DNA from: Gp6-AA40 sp035711805
Lineage (GTDB): Bacteria > Acidobacteriota > Vicinamibacteria > Vicinamibacterales > UBA2999
Direction: 5' to 3'
Assembly: GCA_035711805.1 (NCBI GenBank)
Contig: DASTBV010000055.1
Span: 1 to 64,000 of the forward strand
DNA: 64,000 nucleotides
The notes under the pieces were generated by a model. That model was not told the origin of the DNA, did not search any database, and saw only the letters and a program-made list of their open reading frames with translations. Each line of letters opens with the position of its first letter. Positions within the stretch are counted from its first letter, which is position 1. The position numbers were made by a program, and so were the translations under genes. This document shows, piece by piece, positions 40,090 to 48,198 of the stretch.

Positions 40090-40770
40090 GTGCCTTTCCT
40101 GCGCGTGATTCGCGACAAGCGTGGGTACGAGACCACGTACCTCATGCACTGGTTCCGCGACGGGAACCGGCAGCGGACGCGCATCCTCTATGCGTTTCGC
40201 ACCCCGGGCGGCGTTCGCGTTGGTCGGGATCCGCTGGAGCCGGCCGTGCTGCGGGAAATCGAAGCACAACATCCTGACATCGCGTTCGAATGGAAGGTGA
40301 TCCGGGACAATCAGCAGATCATCGAGCCAGCGATCGAGCAGCGCCGCCGGCGGCCGAAGGCGAGCGATGGCGCGGCCGCTGCGGCGCCTGCCGTTTCGCC
40401 GGCGCGGGCTGCGCCCGCCGGTGCACCGGACCCGGCGCGTGAGACTGCCGACCGTCCGAAGCCTGTGCCCTCGACGATTGCCGGAGCAACGCCGGACGAA
40501 CAGGTCGCGTTCCTGACCGAGTGGTACGGCGCCATCCGCGAGCGCATCGACAAGCGGATCAGCGATCCGGCGCGTCGCGTCACCCTGCACGCGCTGGCCG
40601 AACGCCTGAACCCCGCCGCGTGGACCGACGCCGATCAGATCACCGCCGGGCTGCAGCAGGCCGGCGAGGCGCTCGAACGGCTGGCGCGCGTATTCGCCCG
40701 TCGCCGCCGGCGCGGCCGCCGGCGGGCCGTGGAACAACAACCACCACCCCCTACGTCTGAAGCTTCCTGA
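40090..40770 (+). CDS. Hypothetical protein with basic C-terminus
   Basis: The 226-residue product starts at GTG 40090. A conserved-looking N-terminal region (MPFLRVIRDKRGYETTYLMH, FRTPGGVRVGRDPLEP) is followed by an Ala/Pro-rich linker (about 88-135). A helical region (about 140-205, FLTEWYGAIRERIDKRI) comes next, and an Arg-rich patch (FARRRRRGRRRAVEQ) precedes the end. The likely location is cytosolic with nucleic-acid affinity. It overlaps the next gene by one base (TGATG), so it is translationally coupled to the TVP38 protein. I do not recognise a named domain. Confidence 0.6.
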   Translation: MPFLRVIRDKRGYETTYLMHWFRDGNRQRTRILYAFRTPGGVRVGRDPLEPAVLREIEAQHPDIAFEWKVIRDNQQIIEPAIEQRRRRPKASDGAAAAAPAVSPARAAPAGAPDPARETADRPKPVPSTIAGATPDEQVAFLTEWYGAIRERIDKRISDPARRVTLHALAERLNPAAWTDADQITAGLQQAGEALERLARVFARRRRRGRRRAVEQQPPPPTSEAS

Positions 40771-41387
40771 TGGAGTGGATTGCGCCCCTGGTGCGGCAAC
40801 TTGCAGATCTTGGCAGCTGGGGACCGGTCCTGTTCATCCTTCTCTACGTCGTTGCGGCGATTACGCTCGCCCCGGCGTTTGTCCTGACGTTTTCCGCCGG
40901 CGCGGTCTTCGGCCTCTGGCGCGGGACGCTCCTGACCTTCATCGGCGCCTCGCTCGGAGCGTCGGCCGTGTACGCGGTGGCCGGGCCGCTGGGCCGGTCC
41001 CGCGTGTTGCGCTGGATCGATCGCGACCCGCGCGTGGCGGCGACGCGCCGCGCGGTCGTCCGGGAGAACGCGGCATGGATCATGTTCCTGCTGCGCCTGT
41101 CGCCGCTGGTGCCATACAACCTCCTGAACTATGCGCTATCGCTGAGCGGCGTCAGCTTTCGCCAGTATCTCGTTGCGTTGACAGGTATGTTCCCGGCCAT
41201 CGTCATGTACGCCTATTACGGGAAGGTTGCCGGCGATGTGACGCGCATCGCGGCCGGCGTTTCACCACCCCGCGGAACGGAGTACTACGCGATGATGGTC
41301 GTGGGGTTGATGGCGACCTTCGCCGCCACGCATCTGATCGGACGCGCCGCGAAGAAAGCGATGGCTCAAGAGGGCGGTGTCACGTAG
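40770..41387 (+). CDS. TVP38/TMEM64 family membrane protein
   Basis: The 205-residue protein has five to six hydrophobic helices and the VTT/SNARE-associated family features: APAFVLTFSAGAVFGLWRGT near residue 35, GASLGASAVYAVAGPLGRSR near 62, FLLRLSPLVPYNLLNYALS near 112, and GMFPAIVMYAYYGKVAGD near 145. The family is proposed to act in lipid scrambling or membrane integrity. It overlaps the upstream basic protein by one base. A REP-like hairpin (41386-41405) follows the stop at once. Confidence 0.88.
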   Translation: MEWIAPLVRQLADLGSWGPVLFILLYVVAAITLAPAFVLTFSAGAVFGLWRGTLLTFIGASLGASAVYAVAGPLGRSRVLRWIDRDPRVAATRRAVVRENAAWIMFLLRLSPLVPYNLLNYALSLSGVSFRQYLVALTGMFPAIVMYAYYGKVAGDVTRIAAGVSPPRGTEYYAMMVVGLMATFAATHLIGRAAKKAMAQEGGVT

Positions 41388-41405
41388 CTTCCGCCTTCAG
41401 GCGGA
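41386..41405. repeat. REP-like hairpin (CCGCC TTCA GGCGG), second copy
   Basis: The core CCGCCTTCAGGCGG matches the element at 25487-25506 and follows the TVP38 stop, placed to act as a terminator or mRNA-stabilising end. Confidence 0.65.
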
Positions 41406-41417
41406 CGGAGCAGGCAT

Positions 41418-41897
41418 ATGAAATACGCCATTCGAGTGCTGCTGGTTGTTCTCTCGGCCGTCTCGCTGGGTGCACAGGGCGCAGGCGAACTGCGGACGAC
41501 GCCGTCCGAGGTGAAATGGCCGGCTCCCGCTGCCGGCGGTGCCGGCACGTCAGGCGTCTCGGGAACGCAGACCGTGATTCTGAAGGGCGATCCGGCGAAG
41601 CCCGGACTCTACACCATGCTCCTTCGCGTCGGCCCGAACACGAAGATCGACGCGCACGCGCATCCCGACGATCGCGTCGCGACCGTCATCTCGGGCACGT
41701 GGTACTTCGGTTACGGACCGAAGTTCGACGAACAGGCACTGAAGATGCTGCCAGCGGGCAGCGTCTATACGGAACCGCCGAACGCGAATCATTTCGCCAT
41801 GACGCGCACCGAAGGGGTGACGATCCAGATCACCGGGACCGGGCCGTCCGGGACCACCTACGTCGATCCGGCAAACGATCCGGCGCGGAAGAAGTAG
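41418..41897 (+). CDS. Exported cupin-domain protein
   Basis: The 159-residue protein has a signal peptide (about 1-20). The single cupin barrel shows motif 1 in IDAHAHPDDRVATVISGTWY near residue 75 and motif 2 around EPPNANHFAMTRTEG near 113. The three His and one Glu expected for a metal site appear as HAHPDDR and PPNANHF, with the Glu of motif 1 replaced by Asp. It is periplasmic; function could be enzyme or sugar binding. Spacing to TVP38 is 30 bases, across the hairpin. Confidence 0.82.
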   Translation: MKYAIRVLLVVLSAVSLGAQGAGELRTTPSEVKWPAPAAGGAGTSGVSGTQTVILKGDPAKPGLYTMLLRVGPNTKIDAHAHPDDRVATVISGTWYFGYGPKFDEQALKMLPAGSVYTEPPNANHFAMTRTEGVTIQITGTGPSGTTYVDPANDPARKK

Positions 41898-41908
41898 CGT
41901 CGGCGTGA

Positions 41909-42019
41909 TTATCTGCTTCGTTGTTTCCGCTCCTGCCGGCGGCCCAGGATGTCGACGACAAAGAGGATCACACTGAAAGCAGCCAGCCAGCCGAAGATGA
42001 TAAGCAGGTTGGTTTCCAT
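41909..42019 (-). CDS. Single-pass membrane micro-protein, 36 aa (second of a pair)
   Basis: A frame of 36 codons from ATG 42017-42019 to TAA 41909-41911 encodes METNLLIIFGWLAAFSVILF followed by VVDILGRRQERKQRSR: one hydrophobic helix and a basic tail. Its ATG overlaps the stop of the upstream membrane protein by one base (TGATG). The helix-plus-basic-tail layout resembles the micro-protein at 6185. No family is recognised. Confidence 0.5.
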   Translation of the reverse strand: METNLLIIFGWLAAFSVILFVVDILGRRQERKQRSR

Positions 42020-42210
42020 CAGACGGGCTCGGCGAAATGAAGTGCAACGGCCATAATCAAAGTCCGAAGGGCCATTCCGGGAATCAGAAGAGCAATCGAA
42101 AAACTCGCCGCCAGGAACTGCGCGAACACCAGCGCTCCGGGCGCGAGGTTTGCTGTGTCCGGGAGCTTGTCGGCAAGCATCTCCCGCCGCGTCCGTTTCA
42201 ATCGTAGCAT
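42019..42210 (-). CDS. Small membrane protein, 63 aa (first of a pair)
   Basis: I use ATG 42210 (MLRLKRTRREMLADKLPDTA). A basic N-terminus is followed by a hydrophobic stretch FAQFLAASFSIALLIPGMAL and a second weak one, LIMAVALHF, so a hairpin in the membrane is likely. Its TGA overlaps the ATG of the 36-residue partner (TGATG), which supports both being expressed. The pair lies between the cupin gene and the divergent kinase at 42384. Confidence 0.5.
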   Translation of the reverse strand: MLRLKRTRREMLADKLPDTANLAPGALVFAQFLAASFSIALLIPGMALRTLIMAVALHFAEPV

Positions 42211-42356
42211 CGTCGCTTCGATGGCATGCGCATGTCGTGCCGCTGCGAATCCCGGCACGAATCAGCGTCCACGGCCCACGCACCGCGCATTGTCTGCGCG
42301 TCGCTCGTGGCGGTCGTTGTGTGATTGCTGCGTACCGGTGAGTTGTGTCGAGCGCA

Positions 42357-42362
42357 TATAAT
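42357..42362 (+). promoter_or_regulatory. -10-like TATAAT upstream of kinase-propeller gene
   Basis: A perfect TATAAT lies 22 bases before ATG 42384, giving a leader of about 15 bases. The -35 region is weak. It excludes the upstream GTG at 42345 as the real start, because that codon would be 5' of the -10. Confidence 0.5.
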
Positions 42363-42383
42363 TCGCGCGGCCTTTCCCCAGAC

Positions 42384-45068
42384 ATGGTTCTTGCGTCGGG
42401 CACCCGCGTCGGCCCATACGAGGTCGTCTCACCGCTTGGCGCCGGCGGCATGGGCGAGGTGTACCGCGCGCGGGACACGAAACTCCACCGCGAGGTCGCC
42501 GTCAAGGTCCTGCCGGAGCATCTCGCCACCGATCGCGACCGGCTTGCCAGATTCGAGCGCGAAGCGCAGGTTCTCGCCGCGCTCAATCATCCGCACATCG
42601 CCCAGATCTACGGCTTCGAAGAATCCGCGAATACGCGCGCGCTCATCCTCGAGCTCGTGGAGGGCGATACCCTGGCGGAGCGGATTTCGCGCGGTCCGCT
42701 GCCGCTCGACGAGGCGGTGCCGATCGCAGGCCAGATCGCGGAGGCGCTCGAGGCCGCGCACGATCAGGGGATCATCCATCGCGATCTGAAGCCGGCGAAC
42801 ATCAAGATCACCACTGCGGGCGCCGTGAAGGTGCTCGACTTCGGTCTTGCCAAGCTTGCGGACCGCGCGTCCGGATCGACCGCGCACTCATCTCACACCA
42901 TCTCGCCGACGCTGACGTCACCGGTGATGACGGGCGTGGGCACCATTCTCGGGACGGCCGCATACATGGCACCGGAGCAGGCAAAAGGACGGCCTGCCGA
43001 CAAGCGCAGCGATATGTGGGCGTTTGGCTGCGTGCTTTACGAGATGCTGACCGGCACGCGTCCCTTCGAGGGCGGCGACATCGCCGACACCATGGCGGCA
43101 GTGCTGCGCGCGGAACCGGACTGGGCGAAGCTTCCTGCCGCGTTGCCGCCGGCTCTGCGCGCGTTCATCCAGCGGTGTCTCGAAAAGGAACGGGGAAAGC
43201 GCGTCGTCGACGCCGGCGCGGCGTTGTTCGTCCTGAACGACCTGACGGCGCCCGTTTCAACTGCGGCACCAAGGGCGACGCGATTGCCACGATCGGGCGT
43301 CTGGATGATCGGCGGCGCGGCCGCCGTGCTCCTTGCCGCAGTCCTGGCAGCCGCGGGCACGTGGTTCGCCAGGCGGCCGGATCCGCCGCGGGTCGTTCGA
43401 TTCGATGTCACGCCGCCGCCGGATGCGGCGCTGACCGTCGGCCCCGCCGGTGTCAACCTCGTGATTTCCCCGGAGGGCACGCGCATCGTCTATCACGCGA
43501 GGCACGGAAGCGCGAACGCGCTCGACATCCGCAGCCTGGATACGGGAGAGAGCGTCGCGCTCGCGCAGACGGAGGGTGCGACCCATGCGTCGTTTTCGCC
43601 GGATGGCTCGCATATCGCCTTCTTCAAATCAGGGAAACTGTACAAGCTCGCTATCGAGGCGCGTGTCCTGACGGCGCTCGCCGACGTATCCGATGGCAGC
43701 GGGATCAGTTGGGGACACGCCGACACGATTCTGTATACGCGCCCGGGCCCGAAGGGCGGCCTGTTTCGGATCGCAGCCGGCGGTGGTGCTCCGGCCCTGG
43801 TCGCGGCACCCGATACCAAGACCGGAGAACAGGACTATCTGTCTCCTGAACTCCTCCCGGACGGTGCCACCGCGGTCTTTGTCGTTCGAATCGCGACGAA
43901 CGACAATTCCCGTCTCGCCATTGCCGCTCGCGCGCTGGCGTCGGGCGAACACAAGATCGTCGTCGACAGTGGGGTCTCTCCCCGCTATGTGCGCGATGGA
44001 TATCTCCTCTACGTTCAGGGGAGTGTGCTGACCGGCGTCCGCTTCGATTCCGCGCAACTCGCAACCGCTGGACCGGCCGTGCCTCTACTGAACGGAATCA
44101 TTACCAAGGCCTCGATTGCGAACTTCGGCGTCAGCCGCGATGGGACCCTTACGTATATTCCGGGAAGCACGGTTAATTACGTCAGCCGCTTTATTTGGAG
44201 GGGCCGCGACGGGAAGCTGCTTGCGCGGGTCAGTCCGGCGGAGCTCGAGTACCCGAGATACCCGCGTATTTCACCGGATGGCCGCCGTTTCGCGGCCACT
44301 ATCGGCCCGGCGCAGGAAGGCCACGTCTGGATTTATGACATGGCAGGCGCGGCGCAGCCGTACAAGATCACGTTCAACGCTCACAACACGTTCCCGACGT
44401 GGTCGCCGGACGCGTCCCGCATTGCGTTCTCGACCACACGCGACGGTCCGACGCGAAACCTGTTCACCGTCGTCGCGGATGGCAGCGCCGTCGAGCCGAG
44501 CCGCCTCGTCGCGAACGACCGCGACAAGACCAACTTCGACTGGTCGCGGGAGGGAGTCGTGATGTATCAGGCGCTCGGCGACGCGACGCGATCGGACCTC
44601 TGGATCCATCCCGTCACGGCCGGCGGAAAAAGCACGCCATGGCTGCAGACGCCGTTCGCGGAAATCAATCCCGCCTTTTCGCCGGACGGGAAGTGGGTCG
44701 CGTTCGTGGCCGACACGACAGGCCCGGACGAAATCTGGGTGCGCCCGTTCCCGGGACCCGGCTCGCCGGTCCGCGTGTCGTCGGCGGGCGGTCACGACCC
44801 TGTCTGGGCACGCGACGGCAAGGAGCTCTTCTACCAGGAAGGGACGAAGCTGATGGCGGCGGCGCTGTTATCGATCGCGCCGATGCGCTTCGAGGCGCCG
44901 CGCGTGCTGTTCGAAGGCGGGTTCGTCCCGTGGGAGCCGAATACCCCGCGCACCTACGACGTTGCCGCCGACGGACGGTTTCTGATGATCGAACCGTCTA
45001 CGACCAACTCGCAGCGCTTCAATGTCGTCCTGAACTGGGTCGAAGAGTTGAAGCGGCTCGTTCCCTGA
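42384..45068 (+). CDS. Membrane Ser/Thr kinase with TolB-like beta-propeller
   Basis: The product of about 894 residues begins MVLASGTRVGPYEVV, the usual start of acidobacterial kinases. The kinase domain shows LGAGGMGEVYRARD, VAVKVLPE, HRDLKPANIKI near 145, LDFGLAK, and APEQAKGRPADKRSDMWAFG. One transmembrane helix follows near residue 310 (WMIGGAAAVLLAAVLAAAGT). The C-terminal 550 residues carry repeated FSPDG/ISPDGRRF-type motifs (SFSPDGSHIAFF, RISPDGRRFAAT, TWSPDASRIAFS, AFSPDGKWVAFV), a TolB-like propeller expected outside the membrane. It probably senses an external signal and phosphorylates cytosolic targets. It is divergent from the membrane micro-protein pair. Confidence 0.93.
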   Translation: MVLASGTRVGPYEVVSPLGAGGMGEVYRARDTKLHREVAVKVLPEHLATDRDRLARFEREAQVLAALNHPHIAQIYGFEESANTRALILELVEGDTLAERISRGPLPLDEAVPIAGQIAEALEAAHDQGIIHRDLKPANIKITTAGAVKVLDFGLAKLADRASGSTAHSSHTISPTLTSPVMTGVGTILGTAAYMAPEQAKGRPADKRSDMWAFGCVLYEMLTGTRPFEGGDIADTMAAVLRAEPDWAKLPAALPPALRAFIQRCLEKERGKRVVDAGAALFVLNDLTAPVSTAAPRATRLPRSGVWMIGGAAAVLLAAVLAAAGTWFARRPDPPRVVRFDVTPPPDAALTVGPAGVNLVISPEGTRIVYHARHGSANALDIRSLDTGESVALAQTEGATHASFSPDGSHIAFFKSGKLYKLAIEARVLTALADVSDGSGISWGHADTILYTRPGPKGGLFRIAAGGGAPALVAAPDTKTGEQDYLSPELLPDGATAVFVVRIATNDNSRLAIAARALASGEHKIVVDSGVSPRYVRDGYLLYVQGSVLTGVRFDSAQLATAGPAVPLLNGIITKASIANFGVSRDGTLTYIPGSTVNYVSRFIWRGRDGKLLARVSPAELEYPRYPRISPDGRRFAATIGPAQEGHVWIYDMAGAAQPYKITFNAHNTFPTWSPDASRIAFSTTRDGPTRNLFTVVADGSAVEPSRLVANDRDKTNFDWSREGVVMYQALGDATRSDLWIHPVTAGGKSTPWLQTPFAEINPAFSPDGKWVAFVADTTGPDEIWVRPFPGPGSPVRVSSAGGHDPVWARDGKELFYQEGTKLMAAALLSIAPMRFEAPRVLFEGGFVPWEPNTPRTYDVAADGRFLMIEPSTTNSQRFNVVLNWVEELKRLVP

Positions 45069-45084
45069 ATCGTTCGAATCGTTC

Positions 45085-45816
45085 TCAATACAAACGTTCG
45101 GCGGCGGCCCGATCGACGAACCATTCCACCCGGTCGCCGGCGCTCCGGAGCAGCTGCGCGGGATACTTCTTGACGTCCAGCGGTGCATCGAGCGCGGCGC
45201 GAACCGCGTCTGCTTTTCCCGTCCCGGCGACGAGGACGACGATCGCGCGCGAGTCCAGGATCGCATCGGGCGTCAAGGTGATACGCCACGCCGACAGGTG
45301 GGGTGCCCATATCGCGGCCACGCGGCGTACCGTCGGAGGGCGCTCGAGGGGCGACTCGAGGAGTTCGCTGCCGGGAAAGATTGAAGCGATGTGGCCGTCG
45401 CCGCCAACGCCGAGAAGCATCAGATCAAAAGGATCGTTCAACGTGCGCTCGTAGTCGGCGGCGGCTTCGTGCGCGTCGGGGAGTTCTCCGCGCATCCGGT
45501 GCACGTGCTCGGCCGGAATCGAAACGTGGTCGAGCAGCGTGACTTTCGCCATCCGGTAGTTGCTGTCGGCATCGTCCGGAGGCACGTGCCGCTCGTCGCC
45601 CCAGAACAGCTGTACCTGCGTCCAGGGGATGCGGTTGCGCCATGGTTGCCGCGAATCCGCGAGCGTTGAATACAACAGGCGGGGCGTCGTCCCTCCGGTC
45701 AGCGAGACGATCGCGCTTCCGCGTGCCGCGGCGGCATCAGCGATCAGCTGTGCGATGCGTTCGGCGGCGCGCGACGCGAGGTCGACCTCGTCGTCCGCAA
45801 CCGTCAGCCGCGCCAT
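45085..45816 (-). CDS. pgl: 6-phosphogluconolactonase
   Basis: The 243-residue protein has the Pgl features SLTGGTTPRLLYSTL near residue 38, VQLFWGDERHVPPDDADSNY near 68, and LLGVGGDGHIASIFPGS near 135, with the catalytic His in GHIAS. It hydrolyses 6-phosphogluconolactone after Zwf. It overlaps the zwf stop by 13 bases and is the last gene of the rpiB-pilT-gnd-zwf-pgl operon. The 9-bp word CGTTCGAATCGTTC recurs just past its stop, between it and the kinase gene. Confidence 0.93.
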   Translation of the reverse strand: MARLTVADDEVDLASRAAERIAQLIADAAAARGSAIVSLTGGTTPRLLYSTLADSRQPWRNRIPWTQVQLFWGDERHVPPDDADSNYRMAKVTLLDHVSIPAEHVHRMRGELPDAHEAAADYERTLNDPFDLMLLGVGGDGHIASIFPGSELLESPLERPPTVRRVAAIWAPHLSAWRITLTPDAILDSRAIVVLVAGTGKADAVRAALDAPLDVKKYPAQLLRSAGDRVEWFVDRAAAERLY

Positions 45817-47291
45817 TGCCGGCCGTCGCGTTCGACGAGCAGGTCCGCCTCGGGCGGGCCCATGGTTCCGGCGCCATATTCGGGCACCGCTTCACGTCGT
45901 AGGGGCCGGCCCTCAGGTCGGCCCTTTGTGTCATGCGCCCAGCGGCGCAGGATCGGTGCGATCACCTCCCATCCCGCTTCGACCATGTCCATGCGGTGGA
46001 ACAGCGTCTGGTCTCCGGTCATCGCGTCGAACAGGAGCGTCTCGTACCCCGTCGAGGCTTCCTGCCTGAAGTGCTTCGCGTAACTGAAGTCCATCGTCAC
46101 GGTTTCGAGCCGCTCGAGCGGTCCCGGCACCTTGGCATCGAAGGACAGCGAGATGCCCTCGTCCGGCTGGATGCGCAGCTCCAGGACATTTGGATTCAGG
46201 CACTCAACCGGCGTATCGCGAAACAGCATGAACGGAGCCCGCTTGAAGTGCACGGCAACGTGAGTGTCCCGGCGCGCGAGCTTCTTGCCGGTTCTCAGAT
46301 AGAACGGCACTCCGGCCCAGCGCCAGTTATCCACCTGGAGGCGCATCCCGACGAACGTTTCGGTGCGCGACTCGGGATCGACATTCGGTTCACGCCGATA
46401 ACCCTCGTACTGGCCTCGCACAACGTTGTGGGCGACCGCGTCATCCGCCAGCGGGGGGACAGCGTGCAGAACTTTGACTTTCTCGTCGCGCACGGCCTCT
46501 GAACCAAACGAAATCGGAGGCTCCATCGCGACCAGCGTCAGCAGCTGGAACATATGATTCTGGACAATGTCGCGGAGCGCGCCGGCCTTGTCGTAGTACG
46601 CGCCTCTCGACCCGATCCCCTCGTTCTCGGCAACCGTCATCTGCACGTGATCGACGTAACGACGGTTCCAGATCGGCTCGAAGATGCCGTTGGCGAACCG
46701 GAACGCGAGGATGTTCTGGACGGTCTCCTTGCCGAGGTAGTGATCGATTCGGTAGATCTGCGACTCGCGGAACCCTGCGATCAGTCGTGCGTTGAGCGAT
46801 CGTGCCGATTCCAGGTCGTACCCGAACGGCTTCTCGACGATGACGCGCCGCCAGCCGTCGTGCTCCTTCGCCAGCCCCGATGCCGCCAGACGATCCGCGA
46901 CCGTGGCGAAGAGATCCGGCGGGACAGCGAGATAGAAAAGATAGTTCGGCGGGATGGAGTGGCGGGACCCGAGCTCCTGCAGCGTCGCGGCGAGACCCTC
47001 ATACAGCCGCTCGTCGTGGAACTCGCCCGACACGTACTGCAGGCGTTCTTCGATGCGCCTCCATTTGTCCAGGTCGAGCGGCTCGCCTTCCGCGTTCGCG
47101 ACGCGTTCACGCATCTGCCCGCGGTAGGCGTCGAAATGGATCCGCGGCCGCGCGACGCCGACAATGGCGAACCGCTCTGGTAAATGGCCAGCCTCCGCCA
47201 GGTTGTAGATCGCGGGCAGCAGCTTGCGGCGAGTCAGATCGCCGGACGCGCCGAAAATGACCAGGATGCAGTCGTCAGCGCGGCTCGGCAT
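45804..47291 (-). CDS. zwf: Glucose-6-phosphate dehydrogenase with a repeat-derived insert
   Basis: This 495-residue enzyme has the NADP site IFGASGDLTRRKLLPAIYNL near residue 13, the active-site block RIDHYLGKETVQNILAFRFA near 178, and FEPIWNRRYVDHVQMTVAE. It makes 6-phosphogluconolactone and NADPH. Near residues 455-467 the sequence TKGRPEGRPLRRE interrupts the usual run from the WAHD helix to the VPEYGAGTMGP block, and it is encoded by a REP-like sequence at about 45898-45929. The insert is in frame, so the enzyme may be active. It overlaps gnd by 17 bases upstream and pgl by 13 downstream. Confidence 0.95.
   Translation of the reverse strand: MPSRADDCILVIFGASGDLTRRKLLPAIYNLAEAGHLPERFAIVGVARPRIHFDAYRGQMRERVANAEGEPLDLDKWRRIEERLQYVSGEFHDERLYEGLAATLQELGSRHSIPPNYLFYLAVPPDLFATVADRLAASGLAKEHDGWRRVIVEKPFGYDLESARSLNARLIAGFRESQIYRIDHYLGKETVQNILAFRFANGIFEPIWNRRYVDHVQMTVAENEGIGSRGAYYDKAGALRDIVQNHMFQLLTLVAMEPPISFGSEAVRDEKVKVLHAVPPLADDAVAHNVVRGQYEGYRREPNVDPESRTETFVGMRLQVDNWRWAGVPFYLRTGKKLARRDTHVAVHFKRAPFMLFRDTPVECLNPNVLELRIQPDEGISLSFDAKVPGPLERLETVTMDFSYAKHFRQEASTGYETLLFDAMTGDQTLFHRMDMVEAGWEVIAPILRRWAHDTKGRPEGRPLRREAVPEYGAGTMGPPEADLLVERDGRQWRG
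45898..45929. repeat. REP-like element inside zwf
   Basis: AGGGGCCGGCCCTCAGGTCG and the following GCCCTTTG form an inverted GGGCCGACC/GGCCGGCCC pair like the elements at 9381 and 12886. It codes for the extra residues near the Zwf C-terminus. Confidence 0.65.
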
Positions 47292-48198
47292 GACCGCCGA
47301 ATTGGGCGCGGAGCGCCGACAGCAGCTTCTCGGCGAAGGTGTGATCGCGCCGTGAGCGGAACCGTGTGAACAACGCGGTGGTCAGCACGTTCGCCGGCAC
47401 GTCTTCCTCGATGGCGGCGGCGACGGTCCAGCGGCCCTCGCCGGAATCACCAACGGTTCCGGTGAATCCTTCGAGGCGTGGATCCTTCCGCAAAGCGATC
47501 GCCGCCAGATCGAGCAGCCACGAGCTGACCACGCTCCCGTGACGCCACACCTCGGCAATCGCTGCCAGGTCGAAGGTATAGCGGTGGTCGGCGGGCAGCG
47601 CCGGACTGTCCGCATTCCGAAGGATGTCGAAGCCCTCCGCGTACGACTGCATCAGCCCGTACTCGATGCCGTTGTGGATCATCTTGACGAAGTGGCCGGC
47701 GCCCGACGGGCCGCAGTGCAGGTACCCCTCGCGCGTCGGCGCGAGCGCCTCGAACACTGGTGTCAGGCGATCCACGGCCTGGGGTGTGCCGCCAATCATC
47801 AGGCAGTAGCCACGCTCCGCACCCCACACACCGCCGGAGGTGCCAACATCGACGTAGTCGATCCCCTGTGCGGCAAGCATCCGGGCCCGCCGGACGTCGT
47901 CCTTGAAATGCGTGTTGCCGCCGTCGATGACCACGTCGCCCGCGGACAGGAGGGATCCGAGTGAGCTGACGGTTTCTTCCGTCGGCGCACCGGCAGGAAC
48001 CATGATCCACACGGCGCGGGGTGCCTGCAGCTGTGTGACGAGATCGTTCACCGACGACGACCCTGCGACGCCTCCCGTGGCCGCGCGCCGCACGGCGTCA
48101 ACGCTGCGATCCCACGCCACCACCGTATGGCCCGCTTCAGCCAGACGACGGGTCATGCTGCCACCCATCCGGCCGAGACCGATGAAGCCGATCTGCAT
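47275..48198 (-). CDS. gnd: 6-phosphogluconate dehydrogenase, short form
   Basis: The 307-residue protein has the N-terminal NAD(P) site IGFIGLGRMGGSMTRRLAEA (residues 3-22), the DGGNTHFKDD active-site block near 95, GTSGGVWGAERGYCLMIGG near 117, and CGPSGAGHFVKMIHNGIEYG near 160 with the catalytic Lys. Its length identifies the short, often NAD-preferring YqeC/GndA branch rather than the 470-residue enzyme. It decarboxylates 6-phosphogluconate to ribulose 5-phosphate. The start overlaps the pilT-like stop by one base. Confidence 0.93.
   Translation of the reverse strand: MQIGFIGLGRMGGSMTRRLAEAGHTVVAWDRSVDAVRRAATGGVAGSSSVNDLVTQLQAPRAVWIMVPAGAPTEETVSSLGSLLSAGDVVIDGGNTHFKDDVRRARMLAAQGIDYVDVGTSGGVWGAERGYCLMIGGTPQAVDRLTPVFEALAPTREGYLHCGPSGAGHFVKMIHNGIEYGLMQSYAEGFDILRNADSPALPADHRYTFDLAAIAEVWRHGSVVSSWLLDLAAIALRKDPRLEGFTGTVGDSGEGRWTVAAAIEEDVPANVLTTALFTRFRSRRDHTFAEKLLSALRAQFGGHAEPR

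Noticed and set aside
38166..40277. 703-codon plus-strand frame crossing hemE and the basic-tailed protein genes
   Set aside because: It spans two unrelated genes on both strands and has shadow-like composition.
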